Positions 19,001 through 34,000 of a DNA stretch of 64,000 nt are shown here, in pieces. A model generated the notes under the pieces. That model did not search any database. It was not told the origin of the DNA and saw nothing but the letters and a program-made list of their open reading frames with translations. The DNA comes from Tetmemena sp. SeJ-2015 (taxonomy: Eukaryota > Ciliophora > Spirotrichea > Sporadotrichida > Oxytrichidae), in assembly GCA_027382625.1 (NCBI GenBank), contig JAJKFJ010021349.1, positions 22,608-86,607 of the forward strand, written 5' to 3'. A program made the translations under genes and the position numbers. The stretch's first letter is position 1; every line of letters begins with the position of its first letter.

Positions 19001-22000
19001 CCTTGCTCTCAAAGACTAACGTGGAGTCTTGTATATTTAAAATAAAAATGCTATTTTAAAATAACTAACTCATATCTTTAAAAAAAAAGATTTTAAAAAA
19101 TACTAAAAAAATAAATGAATAAGTAACTGCATGAGATTGGCGGAAGTATCTGTGATGATTTAAATCATGTCAATTTTTAAAAACATTTCAAAGTATTTAA
19201 AAATATATAAAGCAAATATCAGAATAAAAAAGAATTATACTATTTTTTAAAATCTAAATATGAATAAGGTATTAGCATTTATAACTTTAAATGAAAATCA
19301 ATTTAACCAGTTATTTTTCTAGAGCAAAAAGCGAAACTGAATATTTTTTTGCAGATATATTTATCTTTAAGAAATAAATCGAATTTATCGATATAGAAGT
19401 TAATTATAAATAATATTAAAAATATTATATAAGAATCTTAATATCACGGGTAAATCTATCTTTGAGCAGATTAATTATGCAGCCTAAAAATAACCTTAAA
19501 AAGAGATTTACTAATTAATATATTTCAATTGTTGAATTTAATTATTGTATTGGTTAAACACTGTGCAGTCAATCTATGGTACTTTATAAAATTAATATAA
19601 ACAAATTGCCTTATTAAGAATAATCGTATATGTATATTAATGAGAAATAATAAGAAGAAATGAAGTTTGAGGTTAAAATAATTAATGTCTATTATCTCAT
19701 ATCTTAGATTGCAATTAATTTAATGTTTATTGATTAAAATTAATTATGAGTTTAAATAAATACTAATGTTAGTCATTGCAGATATATGAAGTAAATTTCT
19801 GATTATGTATATGCTTCTTGCATATTTACAATTCAAAATCTTGACACTACAATTCAACAAAAACCCAATAAAAAATATTATAATCCTTAATTATTATTTA
19901 CAGTTTCCAAATGAATAGCCCGTATAGATATAGGAAGTTGAACCTTAACTTAAATACACCCTCACTGCTCAAATTCTAACTTAAAATCATTATATATCAA
20001 AAGTGTAAAGATGTTTTTCTCTTCCCTAAATCAAATTAAGGGATGCTTATTTTACTCCTCCACTTTAATAATTTGATGGAAAGATTTAGTTACTATTTTT
20101 TAGCTCACTGATCTTATATTTTTTATTTCTTATTAGATTCACTAAATATCCTAAAAGAATAATTTAGATTTAAAGAAAATAAGAGAATTAAGATATTAAA
20201 CTTTACATACGAGGATAGAAATGTTATAATAAGCAAAAAATTGAATTTAAATTAAATATTCAGTTCATCTTAACTATATTTTTAAAATATAATTAAATTA
20301 ATTTGACAAAGAGGGTTTAAATTCTGTTTGAGCATATTCAAACCTTAATAATAGAAGGTTTTAAAATTTGATATTATAATATATTTTATTTATAATAATT
20401 TTCGTTCATAATTGCTTCACTAAATTAAAAGTATGAATTTAATCTTGTAAGAATTTGATAATTTCTTAGGTTTTATTTCAAGCTAAAATAAAATTTAAAT
20501 ATTTATATAATGGCGAATCATATATTTTAGCATGAAAAATTAATCTTTGAAGACATAGTTTATCTTTAATAATTATTTATTAGTAATTTATAAAATACTA
20601 TTACTTATTACAAAATTGATTTGTATTTGTTTTTTTGGAATTAATTGTGAAGTTAGTGCATAAAACAGGAGTGTTTGTGTGGGTGAATAAAGTGCCTAAT
20701 GATAAAACAAATCCAAGTTTAATATTATAATAGTTAACTACCGAATATATAATTTATTCAACAAGAAAATGATATTAGTTTTATTTATGAAATATTTTTT
20801 TAAATAAAAGAATTAGAAAAATAAGATTTTTTATACTAGGAAAATATAAATTATAGATCTTTTTCAAAAGGATACATTATAAATTTTTTATCTTTATCTA
20901 TAATTATAAATTAAGATGAAGTTTGAACTAGATCTTCACTATTGAGGCCCTTTCAAATAACCAAGTTTAAATGTATAAAGAATTAAAATTATTGCTTTTA
21001 TCTTCAAATTTAGTTAAATTTATCCTATAAAAGCTGAACATTTAAATAAAGCAGCGATGTTGCAGATTTAATGAATAATTAACTTTGATCCTTTTTTAAG
21101 AGAGTAATTGAAATTTAAATAAGATTGACTCACATATTTTTATTTTTTGCTTTCGATTATAATCCATTTGAAATAAAACTAATAAAATAAATTTAACACT
21201 TTTTCAAAAGGCTTTAAAATTCAGGGCTGGCAATAATCACTCAGAAATTCCATTTCACATGAAAGTTTATTCATTAGAGTATAAAAAATTTTGTTAGCAA
21301 AGGAGCCTTTCCTAGCAATTATTTTTATTCCTAATACTTTATAAAGTTATTTTGATAGCTAGGTTCTAAAGAGAAATTAATATTTATAATTCAATTATTT
21401 TTCTTCAAAATAAATTTAAAGTTTTTATGGTAATGCAATCTACTTAGTCTGGTTTCTTTTCAATGTCAGCATTATAATTTTTAATCTAAATTTGTTAATA
21501 AAGGTTTTTTATAATTTATTTTTAACCGCTTTATATTTATAAGACCTTTATGAGACCCTAATGAGATAATTGAGTAAAATTGAATAAGGATTTATAATTT
21601 CAATCTTCAGATTCTGTCTCGTTTGTTTTCAGGATTTATATTCGATGTTATAATTTATAAACTTTAAATAGAAATACTATTTCCATTTTTTATACTCCTT
21701 ATTTTTAACTAGAGCTGTCCTAATTAAGAAATTTTTATTAAAAAGATTCAATTTGATATCTTAAAAATAAATAAACAACGTTATTAAATTTATCTTTCAT
21801 CACTCTGAAGTTATTATAGAGAAAATAATTGTCTTTATTCAAATCGTAAATTGAATTTAGATACTTCATTTTTAATTTGACCCAATTGAGGCCTTAAATG
21901 TTTCTTTAATAAAATGTTAATTATGTTTAGATTATTTTTCATAATTGATGGCCTCAGAAAAATATAATTTTGGGAATCATCATAATTTTCTATAAACGAA

Positions 22001-25000
22001 ATTAATTATAAATATTTAATATCGAAATTATTTGAAATGTATTGATTGCTGTACGATGATACGACTAACACCCCCATTTACAATAAATTCTATAACTACA
22101 ATAGCATGACCTCAACTTCAGTAGTTCAAAACGCCTTGTCTGATCCAGTGGCAGGTGTATTTTGGATGTTTAGATGGCAGCAAGCTTCCAAAGTAACAGT
22201 TTTAAGGGGAAGCATATCTTATTAATATTAATTTAGCATTTATTATAATTTATACATAAAATTAAATAGTCGATGAATAATAATAAATGGGGAGTTGTAA
22301 CTTCGTTCAGTTTAAATGGTAGTTTCGATAGTTAATTAAAATTAATATGAGTTCTATCTAAGATAATTTCCTAGATGAGAGAAAAGAAGTGAGCAATGAA
22401 CATTTTCTCGATTAGCATTGAAGAGGGACTAAAGCGCATCTCTTTATGAGCTAATTATCACAAAATAAAAAAGAGATTCAATTTAAATACCATAAAATTA
22501 TTTGAATTCTTGGTAGTTGTATACTCTTTATTCGTTTTAGCTTTATTCACTTATTCTTTTTATATTCCAAAAAATCCATATCTATATTTAATTTACATAT
22601 TAACGGGAGCAGTTACCTTAAAAATAGATTTGACAGATATGAATTCAGCAGATGCTTTATTTAGGGGTCTATTTAATTGAATCTTATTCTCATGAGGTTT
22701 TTATAAATTTAAATTCGTATTAAAAATAAAAGAAAAATGGTATTATTTAGAAAACTAAATTCCCATTTATAAGCCTAACCATCTCTGTATGACTCTAATA
22801 AACTAGTGGTACCTACTGTTTATAATTCAGCTAATGATGTGGTTCACTTATACACTCTAGATCGAAATACTCTCCAGGTCTTGAATACACTTAGGATATC
22901 AATCAATTTATATAATTTTAATAAAAATAAGAAGAATGAGAATTTAAAGGCAAACTAGCAATTTAAAAGAATAAAAAAACATAGAATGAAGACTTAGAGC
23001 TTGTATATAACTAAAAAACAACACAAGGAAATAAAGTAAGAGAATATAAGGAAAATGCTAAATTTACCTTTAAAGGAAAAAGATAAAATTAGTAATTTTT
23101 GATTGGCTAATTTAAGTCTGCTTTATTTCATTCAAAATAGCGATTCTTGACCCAAAAAAAATACTTCCCAATAGAGGAGCATTTAACGATAAAGCCAAAA
23201 TTTATTTAAGAAAGCCGCCTGAAAGGTAATTGGATAAAGATTAATGTGGAAAATTTTAATTGATCCTTCATTTTTAAGAAGAAAAGATGTTTAAAACGCA
23301 TTTTTAATTTAATTAGAAATTAGGTTCTCCAAAACATTGTACTTTTTTCGTAAAATATTCGCTTAATTTTTAACTCTAGACTGTTAAATGATGATTTTTA
23401 TTAAACAATGGATAACTCTTCCATCCTCCTTCGATATGACATCTTTATCGATTTCTGTAGATGATACTCCAGCTAAATTTATAAAATTAATTGCTTATTA
23501 TACTATTTATAGGAAAAAATTATATCAAATTATACTCTAAGCAAAATTGGTTTATATATCTTGTAATGGGAAAGAAATAGATTTTCTTTGCCAAATTTAC
23601 AGGTACATATAATTTAGTATACTAGAGAATTTGGACTGGGAATGGTCAGTCTACTTTTTATGCAAATGTTTTATTTATTTGTGGTGGGCACAAGAATGTA
23701 TAAGTGCGAAAATTATTATCAATTTAATTAACTTTTTGCTTTATTGGAAAATTAAATAAATAAAAGTTATAACAGACTAAAAAGAATTATCATCATTTTA
23801 TATTTTAATAATTCATCCAAAGAGATTTTAAACATGGAAATCATTTTCAAATATTTGTAAACAATACAAAGCTTTAGTTTAAAAAGCTAGATTTTTTAAA
23901 TTAAAAATACATAAATAGTTATATTATGCGTTGCATCAACTGGATGTGCATCAGATGCTTTATTTTCAGGGTTTAGTGCATATCTAGGGTCTCCTGGATT
24001 TACAGCCAAAGGCCACTTAATTTTTAGAGGCACCAAGGAAGATAATTGCTTCGATATGTTTGAAACTGCTCCCACAAATAGCATAATTTTATTAAATAAA
24101 ATAGAAATATATTTCGTAAAACGCATTTAATATTTAAATTATTTATAATTGCTACAATTTAATATAGTGTAGCACATGGTATGGTGTATATGTTAACATT
24201 TCATCAGCATCATCTCCGCCCTCCTCAATAAATGCTTTTTAAATCATTAATAAGGCTATGTTTAATAAAGTTAAAAATGTCAACTAGATTCTAATCCTCT
24301 CTTCTATTTTTAACTAAAATATATAATCCATTTAGACTCAAATTTCATTTCTATAAGAAATAATTAAATAATAAAATATTCCTTTATAATTAATTATTAT
24401 ATAATAATAATTAAATATTCTTTATTCAAATTATATTTTTAAATTGATCAATAACAGATATTGCAAACTTTAAAGCATTAATGTTTTAAAAGGAAAAAAT
24501 ACAGTGCAATACTCTGAAAATTTGAAGCTATAATTAATTTATCAAAAATATAGATAGAAATAATCGTTTCTTGTTTTATTTCAACAAAGGTTATTTAAGT
24601 TTATATGTTTTTAGCTAATAAACCATTTTTAAATTATTTTTTAGAATATTGGAGTTGATTTTGAGAAGAATACTGATAATTACTATCCAATCTATTTAAA
24701 TATCATGAGAATAATTAAATTTTAATTAGGTAATAAATTTTCAGTGCAATATCCTCAATTCAAAAAATTAGGTGATTAAAAAAAACTTAAATTTGAGAAA
24801 GAAAAAGTGATAATAAAAGGTTTACCTTCTATTCTCTTTCTGTTTCTTTTGTATAATCTTAGAATTTAATTTCATTTAAATTTGAACCATTTAAAATTTA
24901 AAAGAGTATTTCATTAAATAAAGATTTAATTTATTATCGTTTATAAAATATGCTTTTAAAATATTAATTTATTCGCTCAAATAATCTCTTTATCGTTTTT

Positions 25001-28000
25001 CCCAAAAGTATTCTATTAATATCAAATTGAAACTAAATATGTTAAGAAGGCTAACAACATTTTAAATTTAACTCTAATGACATAAAATTTTTCACTTTAA
25101 CTTCTCTAAATTTAAATTTAAAAATAAAGTAAAAAGACCATCATTACTAAAACTGCTTAATTTTATTTAATATTTCAATAGTTTCTATATTATTGTAATA
25201 ACAATAAGAAATAGTATGTTTGCAAATTAATTATTTGTAAGAATATTTATTTATTATTTGAGTGTTGGGTACTCAGCCTAAACTTATCCTTATGCAAATG
25301 ATGCAATGTTAAGAAGCTATACTGCTGCAACTGATATTCCAGGCTATATGAAAAGATATCCTATAGGGAGTGAGGGGTTCATAATTCTCTTAAACATATA
25401 ACTATCAATTTTCCATCAGAGATTAAAGCATTATACAAAATAAAAAAAGGCTAAATAGAAGAAATTTATTACATTGGTCTCAAACTTAATCAATTAAAAA
25501 AACTATATTTCTCATCAGATTATTTAAAAATATCCCTTATTATAAATTTATATAAAATATGGATATTGAGAAGGAATTTGAGATGGTCGGACCTAATGAA
25601 AATTTTAATTTGAGTTTTGTCTATTTACAATTTGTTTCTCCCGTAACAAAATAGTTTCTATATTGAGAGTTAATTCTATAATTTGTACTTTAAAAATGGC
25701 TTATACATAATTAAAGATGAAGACTCTCCAATCATTTTAAAACTCTCAAATCTAGATATCACAGGATGATTAATATAAAAATAATTTATATGAAATCCTT
25801 TTTCAGCAAATCTTTCTGTTTTAGCATATTTTAAAGAATTGAATATGAAGTATCTATCCCCTCCAAAATATCCTTATAACATGTACAAATGTGGTATGAT
25901 ATTTAATACACTAAAAATTATTATTTTTATCTTTAATTTATATTTAAATATTTTGCAATTAAAATTTGTGAAAATAACTTTTATATTTACTTTTATCCCC
26001 ATAAATTAAGTTTTATAATGAGAATTAGTGTAAAATAGTTATGAACTTCTCGTCTATAAATATTGGATATACGAGTAATTCCAAATTTATAATTGATAAT
26101 GATAGCAAGATAGAAAATTTTAGAGTAATCAATATTTGAATTTCCTTACAGAGGTGTTGCTGGTGCAGAATCATTAATATCGCCCTACACTGGGGTCAAC
26201 TGTTAAGATAGAACTGTAAGTGTAAAGATCTTAAATGGAATTAATGGCACTCAAACTCTAACTGCAGATTAATCCCTCACCTATTATACAGCCTCACCTA
26301 CACAAATGTCATTTAAATAAGATAAATATACTTAGTTTTGGCCTGAATACAGCAGTATTTAGATTAAAATTCATTATAAAAATGATGAATAATTTGTCGT
26401 ATTCATAAATATCCTAACAAGCAAAAGTCATGTTTTATAAGTTTGATACCACAAAGAAATTTTTTTTTGCGTTTAAATGCCCAAAAATCTCTAGGATTAG
26501 TTAAAATTCAAAATAAGTAATCTAAAGAAAGCAATAAATTCTAATCAAAAGTTTCTTCAATTTTTTCTGAAATCTTTTAGTTTATTTATTAAAAATAAAT
26601 AAGAAGGAGAAGTTCTTTTCTTTCGATGATGATATGCAAAATAAATATAAAGCTTCAGGAGGTCTATGTTATATCTATATTATAGAGTTTAGTGTTATCG
26701 CAATTAAAACCATCATGGCTGTGTCTTGGACAAGATAAATTTAAATTCTAATGATCATTATGAAACGTATTTAAAATTTTCTATAGCTTAAAAAAGATTA
26801 GCATAAATTTATGCCTATATTTGCAGTTCTAATTTAAGCTAATTTTACGAAATTAAATAAAAACGAGATTATAATATAATTATTGAGCATAATTTGCTCT
26901 TTTTAAAAAAAATATTTGCAGTGGTACACTGCTTATTAGAAATTTATAGATTAATATTACAAATATTATTTTTATACTAATAATACTTAATTTAAAATGT
27001 TTCTAAAGACTGACATAAATAATGCCTTTCATTCTCAATCTTGGTAATACAGAGTGTAGGATTAATACTTGCCCAACATCTATTATTCATTTTATATTAT
27101 TTAAAGTTTAATTTACATCTTCATTTAAAAATTCTTCGAAGAAATTATGAATTGTTTTTAATTTATTCGGAAGATGAATTATAAAATTATTCGACATTTA
27201 AGTCAATGATAAATTTTTGATAAGATTTAAAAAAATAATGCTTTCCTTCAGTAATTAATAACAAACAATTCATTATGCCATTTCGGATATTTTTTATCAT
27301 ATATTAAAACATATTTCTCATGTTATTTATTTAAAATATATAAAATTCTTAATCATAAAATAAATATGCATAAAATTTTAAAAATAATTTTTTTTTCAAA
27401 CTACATCATAGCAATATTAAATTGTGAAATTAATTTCCTAAACTATGCAAATTTATTTTAACCAATACTACGATCATAAGAATTGAATTATTTGAAATAA
27501 TTTTATCAAGCTATACTTACAAGATATGTATCAAACACCAATTAATATACTCTACATAAATATAGTTAGTATTATAATTCATCTCAAGAATTATTTTTAA
27601 TAAAATAAATCAAAATGAGTTTAAATTATGAAAAGAGATTCATTTAATTTTAAATAAATTTATTCTATAAATGCCAAAAAGCTTTTAAATGTTTTTATAT
27701 TTTAATTTGACAGACAACTCTAAATATATGAATCTAAGCACCTGCGGGTAAAGTCCATTCCCAATGAGTCTAGGAGCGACTGATGGGAACTCTGCTATCT
27801 ATGTCCAGACAATTGTCGGCAAAATAAATTAATCAACTAGACTGACTACTCCATGTATTTATCTCTATTTAATTTGGCTGGGCAGATAGCCACAAGTGTT
27901 TCATTCCTGGCAAATAATTATGATGGTGATAGAGACGCCATCGTTTGCAAAATATCTGCAACTGGTGCCGTGCTCTGGTTCAACTAACTCAACATGGTGT

Positions 28001-31000
28001 ATTTTATTTTATCATTAAATCATTTCAAGTCATTTTAACATTTTTTTATATCTTATTCAGAGAAAACCTAAGTATTTTATTTTGATGTACTTCTATACAA
28101 ATAGATCCTCTCAAAATTTTAATTTCCTATTTTGATACTGAATAGTTAATTAAATTAAATGGGTTTGCTTGTATAAGATATCATTTATGCGCTAACTGAG
28201 GTCGAAGGATATGTGTACGCGGGATTGACTAATTAATCGCCCTATTCAGCTATGAACACTGTAGTCACAAAGTTTACTTACAATCCTTAAAATAAATCAT
28301 CTTATTTCTAATGACTAATCTATTCACGCATATAAATCTTATAATGGAAGTAGAATAATGTATTTATAATTACAATAAAGAATGAGATTAAAATAATTTA
28401 ATATCTATTTAGTGTGGCTTATTTTATCATTTCATGCAATTTTTAATAAATAAGATCATTTATACTTAATTTTAAAAGCATATGCAAATCAAATTTATTA
28501 TAATGAATGAAGGCAAACTATTGCTAAAAATATCAACGGCAATTATGATATAAAAATAATTATTAATTATTTAAAAATCGTTATTTTCTCATTATAATTA
28601 AAAAAATATAAAATAAAAGTAAATTAAATTAAAAGTGCTATATATATATATACACATTATTTTTAGATATAAATACATTTATATCATAAATTTATTCTTC
28701 GATACCTTTTTCTAGTAGATTATTGATAATTAAAGTGTCTTATGAAATTTTATGTTGAGTTTAAATCAAAGTCAAAATTTTAAATATACAATTTATTAGT
28801 TAATAGTGTGGTCAAAAAAAGTGATAATTAGAAACTTGATAGATTCCAATGATCTGAGAATAGATATTGTTAAATTTACGTTTGAGTATATCAATAAACT
28901 TCAATTTTTAAAAATACTATAGTTACTATAGCTAATTTTTAGGATATAATGAGAATGACTCAGTCTCTTACACTTTATTTAGAAAATAGTTGAATTCTTT
29001 TTGAAAAATATTTTGGTTTATGATTTCGTGAGCAACCCTAAGAATTCTTCATTGTTTATAGCGGCATTACTATACAACAACTAAACTGTTTCATGGAGAT
29101 AAAAATATTATAAGATTTCCAGGCCATATCATGACAAAATAATTATTTTTCTTTAATTTTGATAAATTAAAATTATATAATTTATTGCTTAAATTGATGA
29201 TCATGTTCTATGATAACGGAACTGAGCTATCAAATATTATTTTATCTTCTCTTTGGGAATACTATTTCTCAAATTTAAACAATTCATGTGCAATTTTTAA
29301 AAATTATTTAAAGCAATATTAAACTTAAAACTTAGTAATATAGGGAAGATAGGATTAGGTGATCATAATAATTTAGATTAATTAGATTTTACCCGATAAT
29401 TAATCATTTGCATTATTAATACTCAGATTTATAAAAAATGGGTTATAGAAATACTCAAATAGAAACCGCATCAGATCATTTAGAATTACTGCTTCTATTG
29501 CTAGATCTTTTTCATCCAATAAAAGAAAACATGCCATATGAGTCAGAACTAAATATGATAAGCTTATTTAGTTTTCATAATTTATAGAGAAGGTAGCAGG
29601 CCTTGAGAACTTCTAAAGTTCAATGTTTCAAAGGGAATTAGTGAACTGATTAAAGAAGAAATCCTATAACAATTCTTCAATTCTCTGATAAGATGAGCTT
29701 AAATAGATGACTTACGTCGGATACTTCCCAGTTACCTTAAGAGATTATTCTTCATTTGAATCTAAATTTTTTCGATAACCTATTTCTATCTTCCCTATAT
29801 TTTATCTTTTAATTTAAATATAGTTGAAGATGTACTTTTATTTAGAGATAATGATAAATAATTTCAGCCAGTTTACTAATAAAGTTTTAAATCTGTTAAA
29901 GATTTTAATTAGAATAGATATATACTCCCGATGGTACAAACACCCCCAATATGGGGTAAAGTTACTTCGATCAAGTAAATAAATTAAACAAATAATAAAA
30001 ATAGATTAAGGTAATAAAAAATTAATATCAAAAAATAATTTCACTGTTTACACTTTAAATTTTTACGATCAGGATACGGATCATGTTTACATTATAATAT
30101 GAATTTTATCACAAATTTGAAATATTTTAAGTGTGTTATCTTTCAACATTTAATTTAAATTTTAAATTTAAATTTTAAAGAAGATAAGAAAGAGTAATCA
30201 AGAATAATTAAGTTTAATAAAAAATAGGCAATTATTATTTAGACTTTCCTTCTCTAATGAAAGGTTAAGAATAAAAAATTAATAAATAAGTTATTGAGAT
30301 ATGATTTAAAAATTAATTTTTGAAGATTAAAAGCTTTAATCTAAATCTACGATTAAATCTTAAATCTATGACAGATTCAATCCCTTTATTTCTTTTTAAA
30401 TTTTATCTAGCTTTAATAAAATACAACACATATTATAAAAATGCAAAAATATTAAATATATTCTAAATGAACCATAAATTTTATACCAAACTTAAAAAAA
30501 ATATGAAGAATAGCTGTTAACTCTTAGTAGCCGTTTCTGTTAACTAGAAAGAATACTACTTGATGAAAATTAATGCAACTTCAGGAGCATAAGTTTGGGC
30601 CAGAAGATTAAGCATTAATTTAAATACAAAAAATTAATTTTTTTATTTTAACTTAACCAATCTATGAGAAAAAAGTATTATAAATGACGTATTTTATCCA
30701 ATGACAGCTAAAATCTTGTTTATTCGTTGTAAAAACGATAATATATTAAAATTAGTTTTTTTAACCTCTTCTTAAAAAAATCTGTTGAGTTGCTTGTCAA
30801 AAATATATAATATTTTTTACACAAAATTTTTTTAAATTTCCTTCACTTAATTATAAAAATGTTATTAGGGTTAATTATTTAATTTTGGTAAAACAATTTT
30901 TAATTAATTATTAACTAACTTATAAATAATATAGGCTATCAATTTAATTATTTATCTTTAATCAGAAAATATTGATTATTTTAAGCATTTCTCAAGCCAT

Positions 31001-34000
31001 ATTAAAATAAATTATAATTTAATTATAAATCTTTAATTCTTCTAGATTGATTTAAATTTAAGAGAACCACAAATATATTTTTAATTTAGTATATGTCTTT
31101 GTTGAAATAGTTTTAAAACAGCAAATTTTTAAGATTGGGTGAAGTTGTAAATATTTTAAAATTAAAAAATATAACATAGCTAAATCCAGTCGATGGAAGA
31201 ATTTTAAAAATGAAAAATGGAAGAGATTAGGGTCACTCCACTCAACACTTAAATAAATCAGCTTAAAGATTTATAATAAAGAATCCTAAATATTGAGTTC
31301 TATGAGTTTTTAGTTTAAATAACCAATTTTCTGAATGAAAGAAAGAGAGGAAATTCTTTTAATAAGAGAGACCTAGCTTTTGACAAATTTTGAGAGTCCT
31401 CTTCTTCCTTAGCCTTCTACTAGATCTAAAAGTGTTTTCTAGAAACTAAAATTTAAAAATAGATGTGCAATTAATGATAGTTTTAATTTGTTAAGATTAA
31501 TTTAAAGCCGCGGTGTCATCTCCTAGAGTTTAGGTTAACAATTTTACGAAATACGTATATGCAGCAGTCAGTACTAGTGGTGGGCTTATTCCTCGAATAA
31601 TTAAAGCTTTAAATTTAAATTCCAATAAAAATTATTTTAAAAACTCTATAAGCCAATAATACTAATTAAATTGAAGAGATTAAATTACTTCTTTGATATG
31701 AAGTTTAGAGGTAATTTTTTTTATCATAATGTACTTAATATGTAACAAATAAATTTCAATTTTTATATAAGCACTGCATAAATATCATGAAGTTTACTCA
31801 ACTGATGAATTTATTTAATTTCTTAATAATTAATCTAGATGCTTATTTATTACTTTAATTTGTAACTAATTTTGATAGATTATTTATGTAGTGCTTTTAT
31901 TATTTACTCACATAATAAATAACTTGGTCATCGGGTGCTTTAATAAAAACGGCATCGTTATTGTGAGGTAAGCCTTTAATAATTATCTTAAGCAATTAAT
32001 CTTTTTACATAAGAGTAAAAAAGGTTTAACTTTTGCAATTCACCCAAGACGGCAGTTATCAATCATTTGATCTGGCTAGCAATCAGGAAAACTATATTAA
32101 GTTTATTTGTTATCACAAGAATGGAAACATGGTTGTCTTTGGAAGATCAAATAGCTTTAATTATTTATTTTCATTTAATAGCTACACAGAAGTCATTTAT
32201 TGCTAACAAAAATTTATACAAGTTTTTTTGAATAGTTTTATATGTTTCATGAATACTTGACTGCCGATCTATAAACTGAACTTGGTGGCTCTTATCGATT
32301 GCATAAAAAATAGTCGAATATTTTAAATATATTAGCTGCATTCTCCTTACGGTAAACTAATTTTTCATCTTTAATTTATTAAGAAATTAAATGGATAAAT
32401 TATGATTAAATAACATGCTTTTTTATTTAAATGAAATCATTATTTAATTTGTGAGTCGCCTATTTATAATTTCTAAGTTAACAAATAAAATTTATTTGCT
32501 CACATCCTAACTTATCTCAAGTATAAGGTCGGTATATTAAATCATTTTGCAGCACAGCAGGTGAAGTCAAATTTTTAATAGTTCGTTAATAAAATATACT
32601 AAAAGCATAATGGTTATAACATATTGTAGATAATTGAAAACTATTAAACATTTAATTAAAAAAAATTGGATGAGATAATACCTTTAATTGCGCAAATTAT
32701 CTCTCTTAGGCCTAAAAATAATTTTTCGCTTTAAGAATAATATAATAAACGACGTAATTCTTTTATTCTATTCGCGACTAAATTTTTTTTAATATAAATT
32801 ATTTGTTATAATATAGCATATAGACTTTTAGACCCTCTATAATAAATAATTGTAAACATTAGTTTATAATATAGTGGTTATAAAGTTTAATAGTTAAGGT
32901 AGATTGATAGCTTAATTTGCAGACTGTATATTTTATTTGACTTCTTCTACATAGTTTATCAAGGGTAGAACTTTTAATTTTCTTCTAAACTTGAATGTTT
33001 GTTTGAAGAATGAATTGACTAATTATTTAATTTAAGCTGCTTAATATACAAGCATGATTATTCAAAAGAAATCCTTTAACTATTTAAATGTTATAAATAT
33101 TTAGCATCTATAAGTTAATGAATTAATAATAATTTCAGATTTTTATTGCCATCATTTTAGACAGATATGATATAAGATTAATGAGATGAATTAAATCTGA
33201 TTTTATAAGATTTCTTAAATTATTAGAATAAAAGTGTAGATAAGTCATTTAAAAATTGATTATTTGCAATTAATTTTACAAACTAAATTATAAAAATATT
33301 TTTTAAAAAAAATCAGAATAGAAAACGACTAAAACATGTAATTTTTATCTTTTAATAAAGATAAATTTCTAAATGCTAGATCATGAAAATCAAATGTGTA
33401 ATAGAAGCCCTCAAAAGGAATTAGTTAAATAATTGTGATATCTTTTATTTAGATAGAAATATTTGAGTTATTCAAACGAAGAAAACTGAAGCATGGCGTA
33501 TTGGATGCGATAAAATCTAGCTAGAATTTTTAATGTAGAAAGCTTTATTGAATCAAAGAATTGGATGATGTAATTTTTTTGCGATAAATTATGTTTTTCA
33601 ATCTATATTTTCCATCTCTTTATAATTCTTCATTATAACTAGTGGCTACTTTTAAGATAAATATTTTAATCCTAAAGATTAAAGTAAAGGCCTATTTCTT
33701 CAAAAATATCTATGATTAATTTATAATTCGCTTAGTTTAATCAAATTTAATTTAAGTAAAGTCTATTATATAAATCTCTGAATAGTGTCTTTAAGTAAAA
33801 TAAAGATTAATAAATTAAACTACTACGAAAGTTTCAAGTATGAATGTCATTATTATAGCGCAACAAGCTATTACAATATGAATTACGATTATCAAATATT
33901 AATTATGGTTCTACAACCTACACCTTCCCTTCTGCATAAATTTTCTTCACGAACGTCCCTATTGCCACTCAAGCAGATGCTTTAACTCGAAGCAGAATGC

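Noticed and set aside
23896..24126. Minus-strand ORF of 76 codons
   Set aside because: The plus strand over the same bases gives a better Cys-containing module consistent with the locus.
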